NCBI RefSeq assembly: GCF_016918855.1
Contig: NZ_JADKYB010000013.1
Location: forward strand, 62,001 to 126,000
Length of the DNA stretch: 64,000 nucleotides
Direction: 5' to 3'
Source of the DNA: Actinacidiphila acididurans
GTDB taxonomy: Bacteria; Actinomycetota; Actinomycetes; Streptomycetales; Streptomycetaceae
Numbering within the stretch: position 1 is the first letter of the stretch; every line of letters starts with the position of its first letter. Below the pieces are notes generated by a model. The model did no database searches. It had not been told where the DNA came from and saw only the letters and a program-made list of their open reading frames with translations. Shown piece after piece: positions 44,399-53,782 of the stretch. The translations under genes and the position numbers were made by a program.

Positions 44399-45010
44399 TC
44401 ACTGCCCGGGAGCGCCTGGGAGGTCGGCGGGGAGGTCGATGGCACTGGCCCGGGTGGCGCGCCGCAGGCAGTCCAGTACGGGCGCGGGCGGCGCGGCGTG
44501 GACCAGCGGGTAGGCGTACTCGCCGAGGGCCGGGCGCACCGGCCAGGCCAGGTGCTCCTCGTCCAGGTCGAAGCGGGCGTCGATGCCGGGCTTGTTGCCG
44601 CGCGGGTCCAGCCGGGACCAGGCGGCGCGGCCGGGCAGCAGCAGGGCGATCAGGCCGTGGATCACCGGCTCGGTTCCGTCGTCCTCGGTCAGGCGCTGGT
44701 AGCACAGCCCGGCGGGGATGCCCTCGGCCCGCAGCAGCGCGACCAGGGCGTGCGACTTGGCGTAGCAGATGCCGGTGCGCAGGGTGAGCACGTCGGAGGC
44801 GCGCCAGGTCACCCGTTCGTCGCGGCTGTCGTACGAATGCGGCACCTGGTCGCGGACGAACTCGAAGGCGGCGCGCGCGTAGCCGTACGGGTCCGGAGCC
44901 GCGGCCCGCAGCCGCGCGGCGGTCTCCCGTACGACCCGGTGATCGTGGTCGACGGCCTCGTCGGCGGCGAGAAAGGCGGAGCGGTCGGAGGTCTCCGGAA
45001 TCGGCTGCAT
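44399..45010 (-). CDS. Transglutaminase-like cysteine protein
   Basis: Encodes 203 residues. The papain-like transglutaminase core shows Cys in RTGICYAKSHALVALLR, His in PVIHGLIALLL and Asp in SRLDPRGNK, so the triad is complete. Such cytoplasmic proteins act as amidases, peptidases or crosslinkers; the substrate is unknown. No signal peptide. Confidence 0.85.
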   Translation of the reverse strand: MQPIPETSDRSAFLAADEAVDHDHRVVRETAARLRAAAPDPYGYARAAFEFVRDQVPHSYDSRDERVTWRASDVLTLRTGICYAKSHALVALLRAEGIPAGLCYQRLTEDDGTEPVIHGLIALLLPGRAAWSRLDPRGNKPGIDARFDLDEEHLAWPVRPALGEYAYPLVHAAPPAPVLDCLRRATRASAIDLPADLPGAPGQ

Positions 45011-45099
45011 GCGCCGACCCTAGGAGGCTCCCGACCGCCCGTCCACTCAATATTCCGCTCCCCGCATATTTATGCAGACAGAGGCTGAGCCCCGACCGC

Positions 45100-46239
45100 T
45101 CAGGCCGCCATTTCCTCCGCAATGGCGGCGGCGAAGCCGTCCACGTCCGCCTCGGTGGTGTCGAAGGAGCACATCCAGCGCACCTCGCCGGTGGCCTCGT
45201 TCCAGAAGTAGAAGCGGTAGCGCTTCTGGAGCCGCTCGCTGACCTCGCGCGGCAGCAGCGCGAAGACGGCGTTGGCCTGCACCGGGCGCACCACGCTCAC
45301 CCCGTCGATGCCGCGCACCGCCTGCTCGAGGCGGCGGGCCATCGCGTTGGCGTGGGCGGCGCTGCGCAGCCACAGGTCGCCGGCCAGCAGGGCCTCGAAC
45401 TGCACCGACACGAAGCGCATCTTGGAGGCGAGTTGCATGGACATCTTGCGCAGGTAGCGGATGGAGCGCACGCCCTCCGGGCGGAGCACCACCACGCACT
45501 CGCCGAGCAGCAGGCCGTTCTTGGTGCCGCCGAAGGACAGCAGGTCCACCCCGGCGTCGGTGGTGAAGCGGGCCATCGGCACGCCGAGGGCCGCCGCGGC
45601 GTTGGCGATCCGGGAGCCGTCCATGTGGACGGTCAGGCCCAGTTCGTGGGCGTGGTCGCAGATCGCCGTGATCTCCTCGGGCGTGTACAGGGTGCCCAGT
45701 TCGGTGCTCTGGGTGATCGACAGCACCTGGGGCTGTGCCCGATGCTCGTCGTCCAGGCCGTACGCCTGCCGGTCGATGAGCCCGGGGGTGAGCTTGCCGT
45801 CCGGGGTGGGCACGGTCAGCAGCTTCAGGCCGCCCATGCGCTCGGGCGCGCCGCACTCGTCGGTGTTGATGTGGGCGCTGTCGGCGCAGATCACCGCGCC
45901 CCAGCGCTCGGTGACCGCTTGGAGCGCGGTCACGTTCGCGCCGGTGCCGTTGAACACCGGGAAGACCTCGGCGGCCGGTCCGAAGTGGGCCCGGAAGACT
46001 TCCTGGAGGGCTTGCGTGTACACGTCCGCGCCGTAGGAGACCTGGTGGCCGCCATTGGCGAGGGCTATCGCCGCGAGCACCTCGGGGTGCACCCCGGCGT
46101 AATTGTCGCTGGCGAAACCGCGCATCTGGGGGTCGTGCCGCCGTACGGCGTCGGTGTGCGGGGCGGCGCCGTTCTCGGTGTTCCGGGCGTTCTCGGTGTT
46201 CTGGTCGTTCTGGTCGGTCACGGTTGAGGCGTCAGCCAC
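45100..46239 (-). CDS. Low-specificity L-threonine aldolase (PLP, fold type I)
   Basis: Encodes 379 residues from a GTG. GFASDNYAGVHPEVL and SYGADVYTQALQEVF form the N-terminal signature, and the Schiff-base lysine is K240 in SFGGTKNG; HMDGSRIANAA supplies the PLP aspartate. It cleaves L-threonine or allo-threonine to glycine and acetaldehyde. A short Asn/Glu/Asp repeat (DQNDQNTENARNTENG) precedes the fold. Its start lies inside the end of the SDR gene (22-bp overlap). Confidence 0.9.
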   Translation of the reverse strand: MADASTVTDQNDQNTENARNTENGAAPHTDAVRRHDPQMRGFASDNYAGVHPEVLAAIALANGGHQVSYGADVYTQALQEVFRAHFGPAAEVFPVFNGTGANVTALQAVTERWGAVICADSAHINTDECGAPERMGGLKLLTVPTPDGKLTPGLIDRQAYGLDDEHRAQPQVLSITQSTELGTLYTPEEITAICDHAHELGLTVHMDGSRIANAAAALGVPMARFTTDAGVDLLSFGGTKNGLLLGECVVVLRPEGVRSIRYLRKMSMQLASKMRFVSVQFEALLAGDLWLRSAAHANAMARRLEQAVRGIDGVSVVRPVQANAVFALLPREVSERLQKRYRFYFWNEATGEVRWMCSFDTTEADVDGFAAAIAEEMAA

Positions 46240-46976
46240 TGTCGGGTCCCGTTCACTTCCGTTGGGCTCTGGTTCCAGACGTCGGCGATGGCGTCGGCCA
46301 GGTCGCGGACGTCGGTGAAACCGGCGAATTTGGCGTTCGGGCGCTGGGCCCGCAGTTCATCGTGCACCAGCGCCTTGATCACCAGAACGGTGGCCGCCGC
46401 CCTGGGGCCGTCGTCGCCGCCGAGCTTGCGGAAGGAGTCGCCCATCGCCAGGGTCCACGCCTCGGCCGCGGCCTTGGCGGCGGCGTAGGCGGCGTTGCCC
46501 GCGGTGGGCTTGGTGGCACCGGCCGCGCTGATCAGCACGTACCGGCCGCCATGGCTGCGCAGCAGCCCGTCGTGGAAGGCGAGCGACGTGTTCTGCACGG
46601 TGCGGATCAGCAGCTTCTCCAGCACGTCCCAGTCGGCCGGGTCGGTCTCCGGGAAGGAGGCGGAGCCGCGCCAGCCACCGACCAGGTGCACCACCCCGTC
46701 CACCCGGCCGTGGTCCTTCTCGACCCGGTCCGCCCAGTCCCGGGTCACCTCCAGGTCGAGCAGGTCCACGACCTCGCCGGTGATGTCCGCGCCTCCCGCG
46801 TCGTACTGCGCGGCGTCCACGGCCTGCGCCAGCCGCTCGGCGTCGGCGTCGGCGGCGATCACGTGGCCGCCGGCCCGCGCGAGCCGCTGGAGCACGGCGC
46901 GCCCGGCCGGTCCCCCGGCGCCGGCCACCGCGATCACCGCACCGCTCAGGCCACCTGTGTACGTGTCGGTCGTCAT
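46218..46976 (-). CDS. Short-chain dehydrogenase/reductase
   Basis: Encodes 252 residues. The nucleotide motif AVIAVAGAGGPAGRAVLQRL replaces the classic TGxxxGxG; VHLVGGW stands for NAG, and the catalytic Ser and YxxxK pair are SAAGATKPTAGNAAYAAAKA. Probably NAD(P)-dependent, but the divergent Rossmann motif makes activity less certain. SD GGAGGCGCAG. Coupled to the DUF6421 gene upstream (23 bp) and the aldolase downstream. Confidence 0.85.
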   Translation of the reverse strand: MTTDTYTGGLSGAVIAVAGAGGPAGRAVLQRLARAGGHVIAADADAERLAQAVDAAQYDAGGADITGEVVDLLDLEVTRDWADRVEKDHGRVDGVVHLVGGWRGSASFPETDPADWDVLEKLLIRTVQNTSLAFHDGLLRSHGGRYVLISAAGATKPTAGNAAYAAAKAAAEAWTLAMGDSFRKLGGDDGPRAAATVLVIKALVHDELRAQRPNAKFAGFTDVRDLADAIADVWNQSPTEVNGTRQWLTPQP

Positions 46977-46999
46977 CTGCGCCTCCTCGGCCGGACCGG

Positions 47000-48397
47000 T
47001 CACGCGGCGCCCCGCAGCGCGCTCTCGCCGGTGATGCCCTTGGTAGAGGCGATCACTGTACGCAGCTTCTTGGCAAGGGCCTCGTAGAACATGCTGAGCG
47101 GGAACTCGTCCGGCAGCACGTCGTCCACCAGCTTGCGGGGCGGGAGCGAGAGGTCCAGGGCCCGCGGGCCCCGGGCCCAGACCGAGCCGGGGTGCGGGGA
47201 GAGGTACCGGGCGACCAGTTCGTAGGCGGCGAACCAGTGCACGAGCTTGGGCCGGTCGATCCCGTCCCGGTACAGCGTCTCGATCTCGGCGCAGAGCTGG
47301 TTGGTGACCTGCGGCGCGCGCTCCCAGTCGATGTGCAGGGTGTTGTCCGTCCAGCGTACGGCGTCGTGCTGGTGCAGGTAGGCGAACAGCAACTGGCCGC
47401 CGAGGCCGTCGTAGTTGCGCACGCGGTCGCCGGTGACCGGGAAGCGGAACAGCCGGTCGAAGAGGATCGCGTACTGCACGCCCAGGCCCATCGGGTGGCC
47501 CTCGGCCTGCAGTTTCACCGCTTCCTTGAACGCGGTCAGGTCGCAGCGCAGCTCTTCCAGGCCGTACATCCAGAACGGCGCGCGCTGTTTGATCATGAAG
47601 GGGTCGAACGGCAGGTCGCCGTGGCTGTGGGTGCGGTCGTGGATCATGTCCCACAGCACATAGGTCTGCTGGGCCACCTCCTGGTCGGCCACCAGGCGGG
47701 CGGCGTCCTCGGGCAGTTCCAGGCCGAGGACGTCCACGGCGGCGGCGGTCACCGAGCGGAAGCGGGCGGCCTCGCGGTCGCAGAAGATGGCGCCCCAGGT
47801 CCAGCGGTCGGGAGCCTCGCGGACGGCGACGGTCTCCGGGAAGAGGACCGCGGAGTTGGTGTCGTAGCCCGGGGTGAAGTCCTCGAAGGTGATGGGCACG
47901 AACATCGGGTTGTCGTACCGGGTGCGCTCCAGCTCGGCGAGCCACTGCGGCCACACCACGCGCAGCACGACCGCCTCCAGGTTGCGGTCGGGGTTGCCGT
48001 TCTGGGTGTACATCGGGAAGACCACCAGGTGCTGGAGGCCGTCCCGGCGGTCGGCGGCGGGCCGGAAGGCCAGCAGCGAGTCGAGGAAGTCGGGGACGGC
48101 GAAGCCGCCGCCGGCCCAGCGGCGCAGGTCGGCGACCAGAGCGCGGTGGTAGTCGGCGTCGTGCGGGAGCAGCGGGGAGAGCTGCTCGACCGCGTCCACC
48201 GCGCGGCCCAGGGTGCGCTCGGCGTCCGCGCGGGACGGCGCGTCCTCGGCGTCGAAGTCGATCGAGCCGTCCTTGCGCTGCCAGGGGCGGATCGCCTCGA
48301 CGGCCTGCTTCAGCACGCCCCACTGGGGGTGGCCGGTGACGCTCCCGCCGGATATCCCGTCCTCTCCCGCCACCTTCGGCGAAAGAACTTCAGCCAT
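47000..48397 (-). CDS. DUF6421-family protein
   Basis: Encodes 465 residues without signal peptide or membrane segments. LQHLVVFPMYTQNGNPDRNL, FVPITFEDFTPGYDTNSAVL and WDMIHDRTHSHGDLPFDPFM are strongly patterned, with several His, Asp and Glu residues that could bind a metal (HDRTHSHGD). I recognise the family only as a conserved actinobacterial protein without assigned function. It leads an operon with an SDR and threonine aldolase, suggesting a step in amino-acid or small-carbonyl metabolism (inference). Confidence 0.8.
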   Translation of the reverse strand: MAEVLSPKVAGEDGISGGSVTGHPQWGVLKQAVEAIRPWQRKDGSIDFDAEDAPSRADAERTLGRAVDAVEQLSPLLPHDADYHRALVADLRRWAGGGFAVPDFLDSLLAFRPAADRRDGLQHLVVFPMYTQNGNPDRNLEAVVLRVVWPQWLAELERTRYDNPMFVPITFEDFTPGYDTNSAVLFPETVAVREAPDRWTWGAIFCDREAARFRSVTAAAVDVLGLELPEDAARLVADQEVAQQTYVLWDMIHDRTHSHGDLPFDPFMIKQRAPFWMYGLEELRCDLTAFKEAVKLQAEGHPMGLGVQYAILFDRLFRFPVTGDRVRNYDGLGGQLLFAYLHQHDAVRWTDNTLHIDWERAPQVTNQLCAEIETLYRDGIDRPKLVHWFAAYELVARYLSPHPGSVWARGPRALDLSLPPRKLVDDVLPDEFPLSMFYEALAKKLRTVIASTKGITGESALRGAA

Positions 48398-48662
48398 GAC
48401 CCCTCCTTCGCAAGAGAACCTTCCGTCAAGACACCGTATCCATCGCGTCGGCGTGTCATCAAGAGGAGCACCCGAAGATTGTCCTGTCGTATCCTTCGCC
48501 AGCCGTAATTTTTGCGGCCAGTGCCCAGGGAGCGGCCCGTAAAATTTGTGGAATGCGGCGTACGGGGAAAGGGTGACGGGACGCGGGACGGCGGCCGGGT
48601 GAACGCCGAGTCGTCACGGCGCGTTCGGCTGGCCGACGCCCGCGGTCGCTAGGGTGACGGCC

Positions 48663-49340
48663 ATGAGCTTCCTCACCGTCGGTCACCGCGGGGTCATGGG
48701 CGTGGAGCCGGAGAACACCCTGCGGTCCTTCCGCCGCGCCGAGCAGGCGGGCATGGACCAGATCGAACTCGACCTGCACCTGAGCAAGGACGGCGCCCTG
48801 GTCGTCATGCACGACGCCACGGTGGACCGCACCACCGACGGCACCGGCCGGATCCGCGACCTCACGATCGCGGAGATCCGCGGCCTGGACGCCGGGCTCG
48901 GCGAGCGGGTGCCGGTCTTCGAGGAGGTCCTGGACGCGGTGGGCAAGCCCGTTCAGGCCGAGATCAAGGACGTGGCCGCGGCGCGTGCCGTCGCCGATGT
49001 GCTGCGCGAGCGCGGCGAGACCGGCCGAGTCAGTGTGCTGTCCTTCCACGACGAGGCCCTGGCCGAGATCCACGCGCTGCTGCCCGAGGTGCGCACCGTG
49101 CTGGTGGCGAGCGACCTCGGCCCGGACATCGTCACCCGCGCCGAGGCGGTGGGCGCCCGCCTGGTCAGCCTGGACCTCACCCGGCTCAGCCTGGACATCG
49201 TCCGCCGCTGCCAGGCCGCCGGCATCGCCGTGATGGCCTGGACCGTCAACACCGCCCAGGACTGGGCCCTGGCCCGCGCCCTGGGCCTGGACGGCGCCGC
49301 CACCGACCTCCCCGAGGAACCGGCCCCGGCGGCCCGGTAG
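48663..49340 (+). CDS. Glycerophosphodiester phosphodiesterase
   Basis: Encodes 225 residues, a single GDPD TIM-barrel domain. HRGVMGVEPENT and IELDLHLSKDGALVVMHD provide the metal and catalytic residues, and MAWTVNTAQDW is the C-terminal hallmark. It hydrolyses glycerophosphodiesters to glycerol-3-phosphate and alcohol; without signal peptide it is cytoplasmic. The ATG at 48663 is preferred to one at 48654 because the conserved fold begins directly there. Confidence 0.9.
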   Translation: MSFLTVGHRGVMGVEPENTLRSFRRAEQAGMDQIELDLHLSKDGALVVMHDATVDRTTDGTGRIRDLTIAEIRGLDAGLGERVPVFEEVLDAVGKPVQAEIKDVAAARAVADVLRERGETGRVSVLSFHDEALAEIHALLPEVRTVLVASDLGPDIVTRAEAVGARLVSLDLTRLSLDIVRRCQAAGIAVMAWTVNTAQDWALARALGLDGAATDLPEEPAPAAR

Positions 49341-49365
49341 GGGCGCGTACTGCCCCGCGGACGCC

Positions 49366-49387
49366 CGTAGGGTACCGTCACCCTACG
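49366..49387. promoter_or_regulatory. Inverted repeat between GDPD and ABC transporter genes
   Basis: CGTAGGGT (49366-49373) and ACCCTACG (49380-49387) with a 6-bp spacer lie about 120 bp before the binding-protein gene. Spacing suits an operator for a GntR- or TetR-type dimer; a weak terminator is the alternative. Confidence 0.45.
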
Positions 49388-49504
49388 TGCCGGCCCGGCC
49401 ACTTCACGCGACCGTCCGCAACACAGCGGACACAAAGGTCCGCCATCCGGACCCGGGCCCCAACCGCGTGGACAGCGGTGCCGCCGCGGTGCCAAGGTCC
49501 GGCC

Positions 49505-50407
49505 ATGCTTCTGCCGATGCGCACGTCCCCACACCGTACGCCCCTTGCGGCGGCGGCCCTGCTGACCGCCACCCTCGCCCTGGCCGCGTGCTCCCCGCAG
49601 GACGACGGCAAGGCGTCCGGCCCAGGGCCGGGCACGGCTGCGGCGAGCGCCGCCTCCTGCTCGGCCGCGTCGCTGCCCACCCGCGCCCAGGGCAAGCTCA
49701 CGGTGGGCACCGACGACCCGGCGTACGACCCGTGGTTCTCCGGCAACAAGCCTTCCAACGGCAAGGGCTACGAGTCGGCCGTCGCCTACGCGGTGGCCAA
49801 GCACCTGGGCTTCACCGCGGACCGGGTGGTCTGGCGCAAGGTGCCGTTCAACTCGGCCTTCTCCCCCGGCGTGAAGGACTTCGACTTCGACATCAACCAG
49901 GTGTCCATCAACGCCGACCGCCGCAAGGCCGTCGACTTCTCGCCCGGCTACTACGACGTGCGCCAGGCGCTCGTGGTCCGCAAGGACTCCCCCGCCGCCA
50001 AGGCCCGCACCCTGGCCGACCTGAGGAACGCGAAACTCGGCGCCCAGGTGGGCACCACCAGCCTCGACACCATCACCGACGTGGTGAAGCCGGACCGGCA
50101 GCCGGCCGTCTACCAGCGCAACGACCTCGCCGTGGCAGCGCTCAAGAACGGCCAGGTGGACGGGATCGTGGTGGACCTGCCGACCGCCTTCTACATCACC
50201 GGCGCCGAGGTGCCCGACGCCAGGGTCGCCGGGCAGTTCGCCTCGACCGGCGGCACGCCCGAGCAGTTCGGGCTCGTGCTGGACAAGGGCAGCCCGCTCA
50301 CCCGCTGCGTCTCCCAGGCGGTGACCGCGCTGCGCGGCGACGGCACACTGGCCGCGCTCGAGAAGCAGTGGCTGTCGGACGCGGTCGACGCACCGGTGCT
50401 CAAGTGA
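49505..50407 (+). CDS. Amino-acid ABC transporter substrate-binding lipoprotein
   Basis: Encodes 300 residues. A lipoprotein signal peptide ends in LALAAC with the lipidated Cys29. The mature part is a family-3 solute-binding protein: GKLTVGTDDPAYDPWF, FDFDINQVSINADRRKAVDF and AKLGAQVGTTSLDTI. It binds an amino acid or derivative outside the cell. The stop overlaps the permease start (GTGA). Confidence 0.9.
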   Translation: MLLPMRTSPHRTPLAAAALLTATLALAACSPQDDGKASGPGPGTAAASAASCSAASLPTRAQGKLTVGTDDPAYDPWFSGNKPSNGKGYESAVAYAVAKHLGFTADRVVWRKVPFNSAFSPGVKDFDFDINQVSINADRRKAVDFSPGYYDVRQALVVRKDSPAAKARTLADLRNAKLGAQVGTTSLDTITDVVKPDRQPAVYQRNDLAVAALKNGQVDGIVVDLPTAFYITGAEVPDARVAGQFASTGGTPEQFGLVLDKGSPLTRCVSQAVTALRGDGTLAALEKQWLSDAVDAPVLK

Positions 50408-51351
50408 CCGTCTCGGACGACGCGGACGACCGGCCCGGCGACATGGCCGGCGGCAAGGGCGAAGACGTGACCGGCGGGCCGCCCGACGTCAAGGCCACGC
50501 CAGCGGCGTACGTCCCTTCGGCGCGGCGGATCGCGCGGGAGCGCTACCGGCGGGCCCGCACCCGCCGGTCGTTCGCCGTCGCGGCGGTCAGTTCGGCGGC
50601 GACCGCGGCCGTCCTGGTCGCCCTGGTGGTGAACGCCCCGGGCTGGCAGCGCACTCGGGCCACCTTCCTGAACGCGCACTACGCGCGGGTCGCGCTGCCC
50701 AAGGTGCTCGACGGCCTGTGGCTGAACCTGCGACTGCTCGTGGTGTGCGGCGCCATTGTGCTGGTCGCGGGGTTGCTGCTGGCGATGCTGCGCACCCTGC
50801 GCGGCCCGGTGTTCTTCCCGGTACGCGCGCTGGCCACCGTGTATGTCGACTTCTTCCGCGGGCTGCCGCTGATCATCTGCATCCTGGTCTGCGTGTTCGG
50901 CGTCCCGGCATTGCGGCTGAGCGGGGTCACCCACGACCCGGTGCTGCTCGGCGGGTTCGCGCTGTGCCTGACGTACACCGCGTACGTGGCCGAGGTGTTC
51001 CGGGCCGGCATCGAGTCGGTCCACCCGGGTCAGCGCGCGGCGGCCCGCTCTCTCGGCCTGACCACCGCGCAGACCATGCGGCACGTGGTCCTGCCGCAGG
51101 CGGTGCGCCTGGTGGTGCCGGCCCTGCTCAACGACATGGTGTCGCTTCAGAAGGACACCGGCCTGGTGTCGATCGGCGGCGCCGTGGACGCGGTCTACGC
51201 GGCGGAGATCATCGCCAGCCGGGACTTCAACTACACGCCGTATGTCGTGGCGGGCCTGATCTTCGTGGTGATCACCATTCCGATGACGAGGTTCACCGAC
51301 TGGGTGGCGGCCCGGATGAACGCCCGGCAGTCGCAAGGAGGCGCCGTATGA
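50404..51351 (+). CDS. Amino-acid ABC transporter permease
   Basis: Encodes 315 residues from a GTG. A basic cytoplasmic N-terminus of about 55 residues precedes five to six membrane segments. The EAA loop AARSLGLTTAQTMRHVVLPQ and YVDFFRGLPLII mark the HisM/GlnP type. Translationally coupled to the binding protein before it and the ATPase after it (ATGA at 51348). Confidence 0.92.
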   Translation: MTVSDDADDRPGDMAGGKGEDVTGGPPDVKATPAAYVPSARRIARERYRRARTRRSFAVAAVSSAATAAVLVALVVNAPGWQRTRATFLNAHYARVALPKVLDGLWLNLRLLVVCGAIVLVAGLLLAMLRTLRGPVFFPVRALATVYVDFFRGLPLIICILVCVFGVPALRLSGVTHDPVLLGGFALCLTYTAYVAEVFRAGIESVHPGQRAAARSLGLTTAQTMRHVVLPQAVRLVVPALLNDMVSLQKDTGLVSIGGAVDAVYAAEIIASRDFNYTPYVVAGLIFVVITIPMTRFTDWVAARMNARQSQGGAV

Positions 51352-52139
51352 CCGTCGACGCACCCGGACCGGCCGGAGCCGAATCCGCGGCCGGCGAGCC
51401 CGTACTGCGCCTGGAGGAGGTGCGCAAGGGCTACGGCTCCTCGCTGGTGCTGCGGGATGTGACGCTGGAGGTGCCGGTACACACCGTGACCGCGCTCATC
51501 GGTGCCTCGGGTTCGGGCAAGTCCACGCTGCTGCGGTGCGTCAACCTGCTGGAGGAGGTGGACGACGGGGGGATCTTCCTGGACGGCGCCGAGATCACCG
51601 CTCCGCGAGTCGACCAGGACGCGGTGCGCCGCCGGATCGGCGTGGTCTTCCAGTCGTACAACCTCTTCCCGCACATGACCGTGCTCGACAACATCACGCT
51701 GGCGCCGCGCCGGGTGCACCGCGTGCCCCGGGACCGGGCCGAGGCCGAGGCCCTGGAGTTGCTGGCCCGGCTGGGACTGGCCGACAGGGCGGGCGCGTAT
51801 CCCGACCGGCTCAGCGGGGGCCAGCAGCAGCGGGTGGCGATCCTGCGGGCAGTGGCGACCCGGCCCCGGCTGCTGCTGCTCGACGAGGTCACCGCGGCCC
51901 TCGATCCGGAGCTGGTGGGCGAAGTACTTGCGGTGATCCGGGACCTGAAGGAGGAGGGCATGACCATGGTGCTCGCGACCCACGAGATGGCTTTCGCCCG
52001 GGACGTCGCCGACCAGGTGTGCTTCCTGGACGCGGGCGTGGTCCTGGAACGCGGTACTCCTGCCGAGGTGTTCGGCGCCCCGCGGCAGCAGCGCACTCGG
52101 GACTTCCTGCGGCGGCTGACCGAGGCGGGCCGGCTGTGA
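51348..52139 (+). CDS. Amino-acid ABC transporter ATP-binding protein
   Basis: Encodes 263 residues. Walker A GASGSGKS, Q-loop FQSYNLFPHMTVLDNI, signature LSGGQQQRV, Walker B LLLLDEVTAALDPE and the switch His in ATHEMAFA are all present. With the two genes before it, it makes a complete GlnQ/HisP-type importer powered by ATP. Confidence 0.95.
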   Translation: MTVDAPGPAGAESAAGEPVLRLEEVRKGYGSSLVLRDVTLEVPVHTVTALIGASGSGKSTLLRCVNLLEEVDDGGIFLDGAEITAPRVDQDAVRRRIGVVFQSYNLFPHMTVLDNITLAPRRVHRVPRDRAEAEALELLARLGLADRAGAYPDRLSGGQQQRVAILRAVATRPRLLLLDEVTAALDPELVGEVLAVIRDLKEEGMTMVLATHEMAFARDVADQVCFLDAGVVLERGTPAEVFGAPRQQRTRDFLRRLTEAGRL

Positions 52140-52195
52140 CCGGCAGTGCTGTGCCCGGCGGTGCTGGGCCCGGACGACCGTGACGAGGCGGCCCG

Positions 52196-52729
52196 TCAGG
52201 GCAGCTTCTTGGTGAGCAGCTCGAACTGGAGGTCGTCGCGGGTCGGCAGGCCGAAGCGCTCGTCGCCGTACGGGAAGGGGCTCATCCGGCCGGTGCGGGC
52301 GTAGCCGCGGCGCTCGTACCAGGCGATCAGGTCCTCGCGGACCGAGATCACCGTCATGTGCATCTCGGCAACGCCCCACTCGTCGCGGGCGAATCGTTCC
52401 GCCTCGGCGATGATCATCTTGCCCAGCCCCGCTCCCTGGAGCTCCGGGCGCACCGCGAACATGCCGAAGTACGCGTGCTCCCCGCGGTGCTCCAACTGGC
52501 AGCAGGCCACCAGTTCGCCGTCGGTCTCGACCGCCACCAGCCGGCTGTCCGGCTTCTCGATGACCTCCAGCACGCCCCTGGGGTCCGTGCGCTGCCCCTC
52601 CAGGATGTCCGCCTCGGTGGTCCAGCCGGCCCGGCTGGAGTCGCCCCGGTAGGCGGACTCGATCAGGGCGACCAGGGCGGGCACGTCGTCGGGGGTGGCG
52701 GGGCGGAAGGCGGGCGCGGCGATGTCCAT
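52196..52729 (-). CDS. GNAT-family N-acetyltransferase
   Basis: Encodes 177 residues. FRPATPDDVPALVALIESAY is a standard start, the acetyl-CoA loop is VRPELQGAGLGKMIIAEAE and the C-terminal strand WYERRGYARTGRM is typical. Substrate unknown. The ATG at 52729 begins the conserved fold. Convergent with the ABC transporter. Confidence 0.87.
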   Translation of the reverse strand: MDIAAPAFRPATPDDVPALVALIESAYRGDSSRAGWTTEADILEGQRTDPRGVLEVIEKPDSRLVAVETDGELVACCQLEHRGEHAYFGMFAVRPELQGAGLGKMIIAEAERFARDEWGVAEMHMTVISVREDLIAWYERRGYARTGRMSPFPYGDERFGLPTRDDLQFELLTKKLP

Positions 52730-53001
52730 GGCGGACAGGCTATCCCGGGGCGCCGACACGGCATCCGGCCCGGCAGCCGGGCCTGCGGTGACCGCCCGCG
52801 ATCGGGGCCTGCAACGGTCCGCGGCGGACATTTTCTCCCAGATTGCCGGGGGTAGTGCGGGGCGCACGGAAAGCAGCAGGTCAACCCCGCGCGCGCCGCC
52901 AGGGATTCCGTGCGCGAGGTTGTGCGCCATATGGTCCGGGCATCTGATTGACGGGCCGTCGTTCACGGCAGGGGAACGGCCCGCCGCGAACTGGAGGCTC
53001 C

Positions 53002-53583
53002 ATGCACGGACCACCGCTCGTCGCGTGGCTGCTCGTGGTGCTCAGCGCCGCGGCGGCGACCACCTGCCTGGTGCGCCGCGAGTCCACCGACGAAGCGCTG
53101 ATGGGCACGGGCATGGCCGTGATGGCGGTCCCGCTGTCCGTCTTCGACCCGTGGCCGTGGTGCGCCCCGGTCTTCACCGCGGTCTTCGCCCTGGCCGGCG
53201 CGCGCTCCCTGTGGGCGGCCCGCGGCCGCGGCGGACACCATCTGCACCACTCGGTGTGCTCGGCGGCGATGGTCTACGTCGCGCTGTCCATGGCCCGCCC
53301 GGGAGCGGCGCATTCGGCGCACGCCGAGCACGCGGGACACGCCGCCCCCGGCGTCCCGCTGCTGACCGGACTCCTGCTGCTCTACTTCGCCGGATACGTG
53401 CTGCGCGCCGGAATGCTCCTGGTGGCCGCGCCCGCCCACCGGCATGCGCTGTCCCTGATACCCGCGGGAGCCGGGGCGGGAGTGCGGGCCGACGGCGTCT
53501 CCGCCCGGTACGCCCCCGAAGTGGCCATCGCCTGCCGGGTGACGATGGCCCTCGGCATGCTGGCGATGCTGCTCGCGATGTGA
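53002..53583 (+). CDS. DUF5134-family integral membrane protein
   Basis: Encodes 193 residues with about five hydrophobic segments, a His/Ala-rich loop (HSAHAEHAGHAAPG) that might bind metal, and a C-terminal helix near RVTMALGMLAMLLAM. The family is common in actinobacteria and of unknown role. SD CTGGAGGCTCC precedes the ATG. Confidence 0.8.
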   Translation: MHGPPLVAWLLVVLSAAAATTCLVRRESTDEALMGTGMAVMAVPLSVFDPWPWCAPVFTAVFALAGARSLWAARGRGGHHLHHSVCSAAMVYVALSMARPGAAHSAHAEHAGHAAPGVPLLTGLLLLYFAGYVLRAGMLLVAAPAHRHALSLIPAGAGAGVRADGVSARYAPEVAIACRVTMALGMLAMLLAM

Positions 53584-53782
53584 CGGCCGGGGTCTGACCT
53601 GCGGTCAAGCAATCGCCGCGAGTCGGATGGGAGAGAAGGTCGATGCCGCCGTCCACCTCTTCGGCGGGGCGGAAGGCCGTGCGGCCCGGACGAGGGTCTC
53701 GGACCGCACGGGGCAGGCGTCGCCTTCTGACAGCGGCCTGCGGGCCACGCAGCACAGGCGCGGCGATCGTGGGGTCAGGCGG

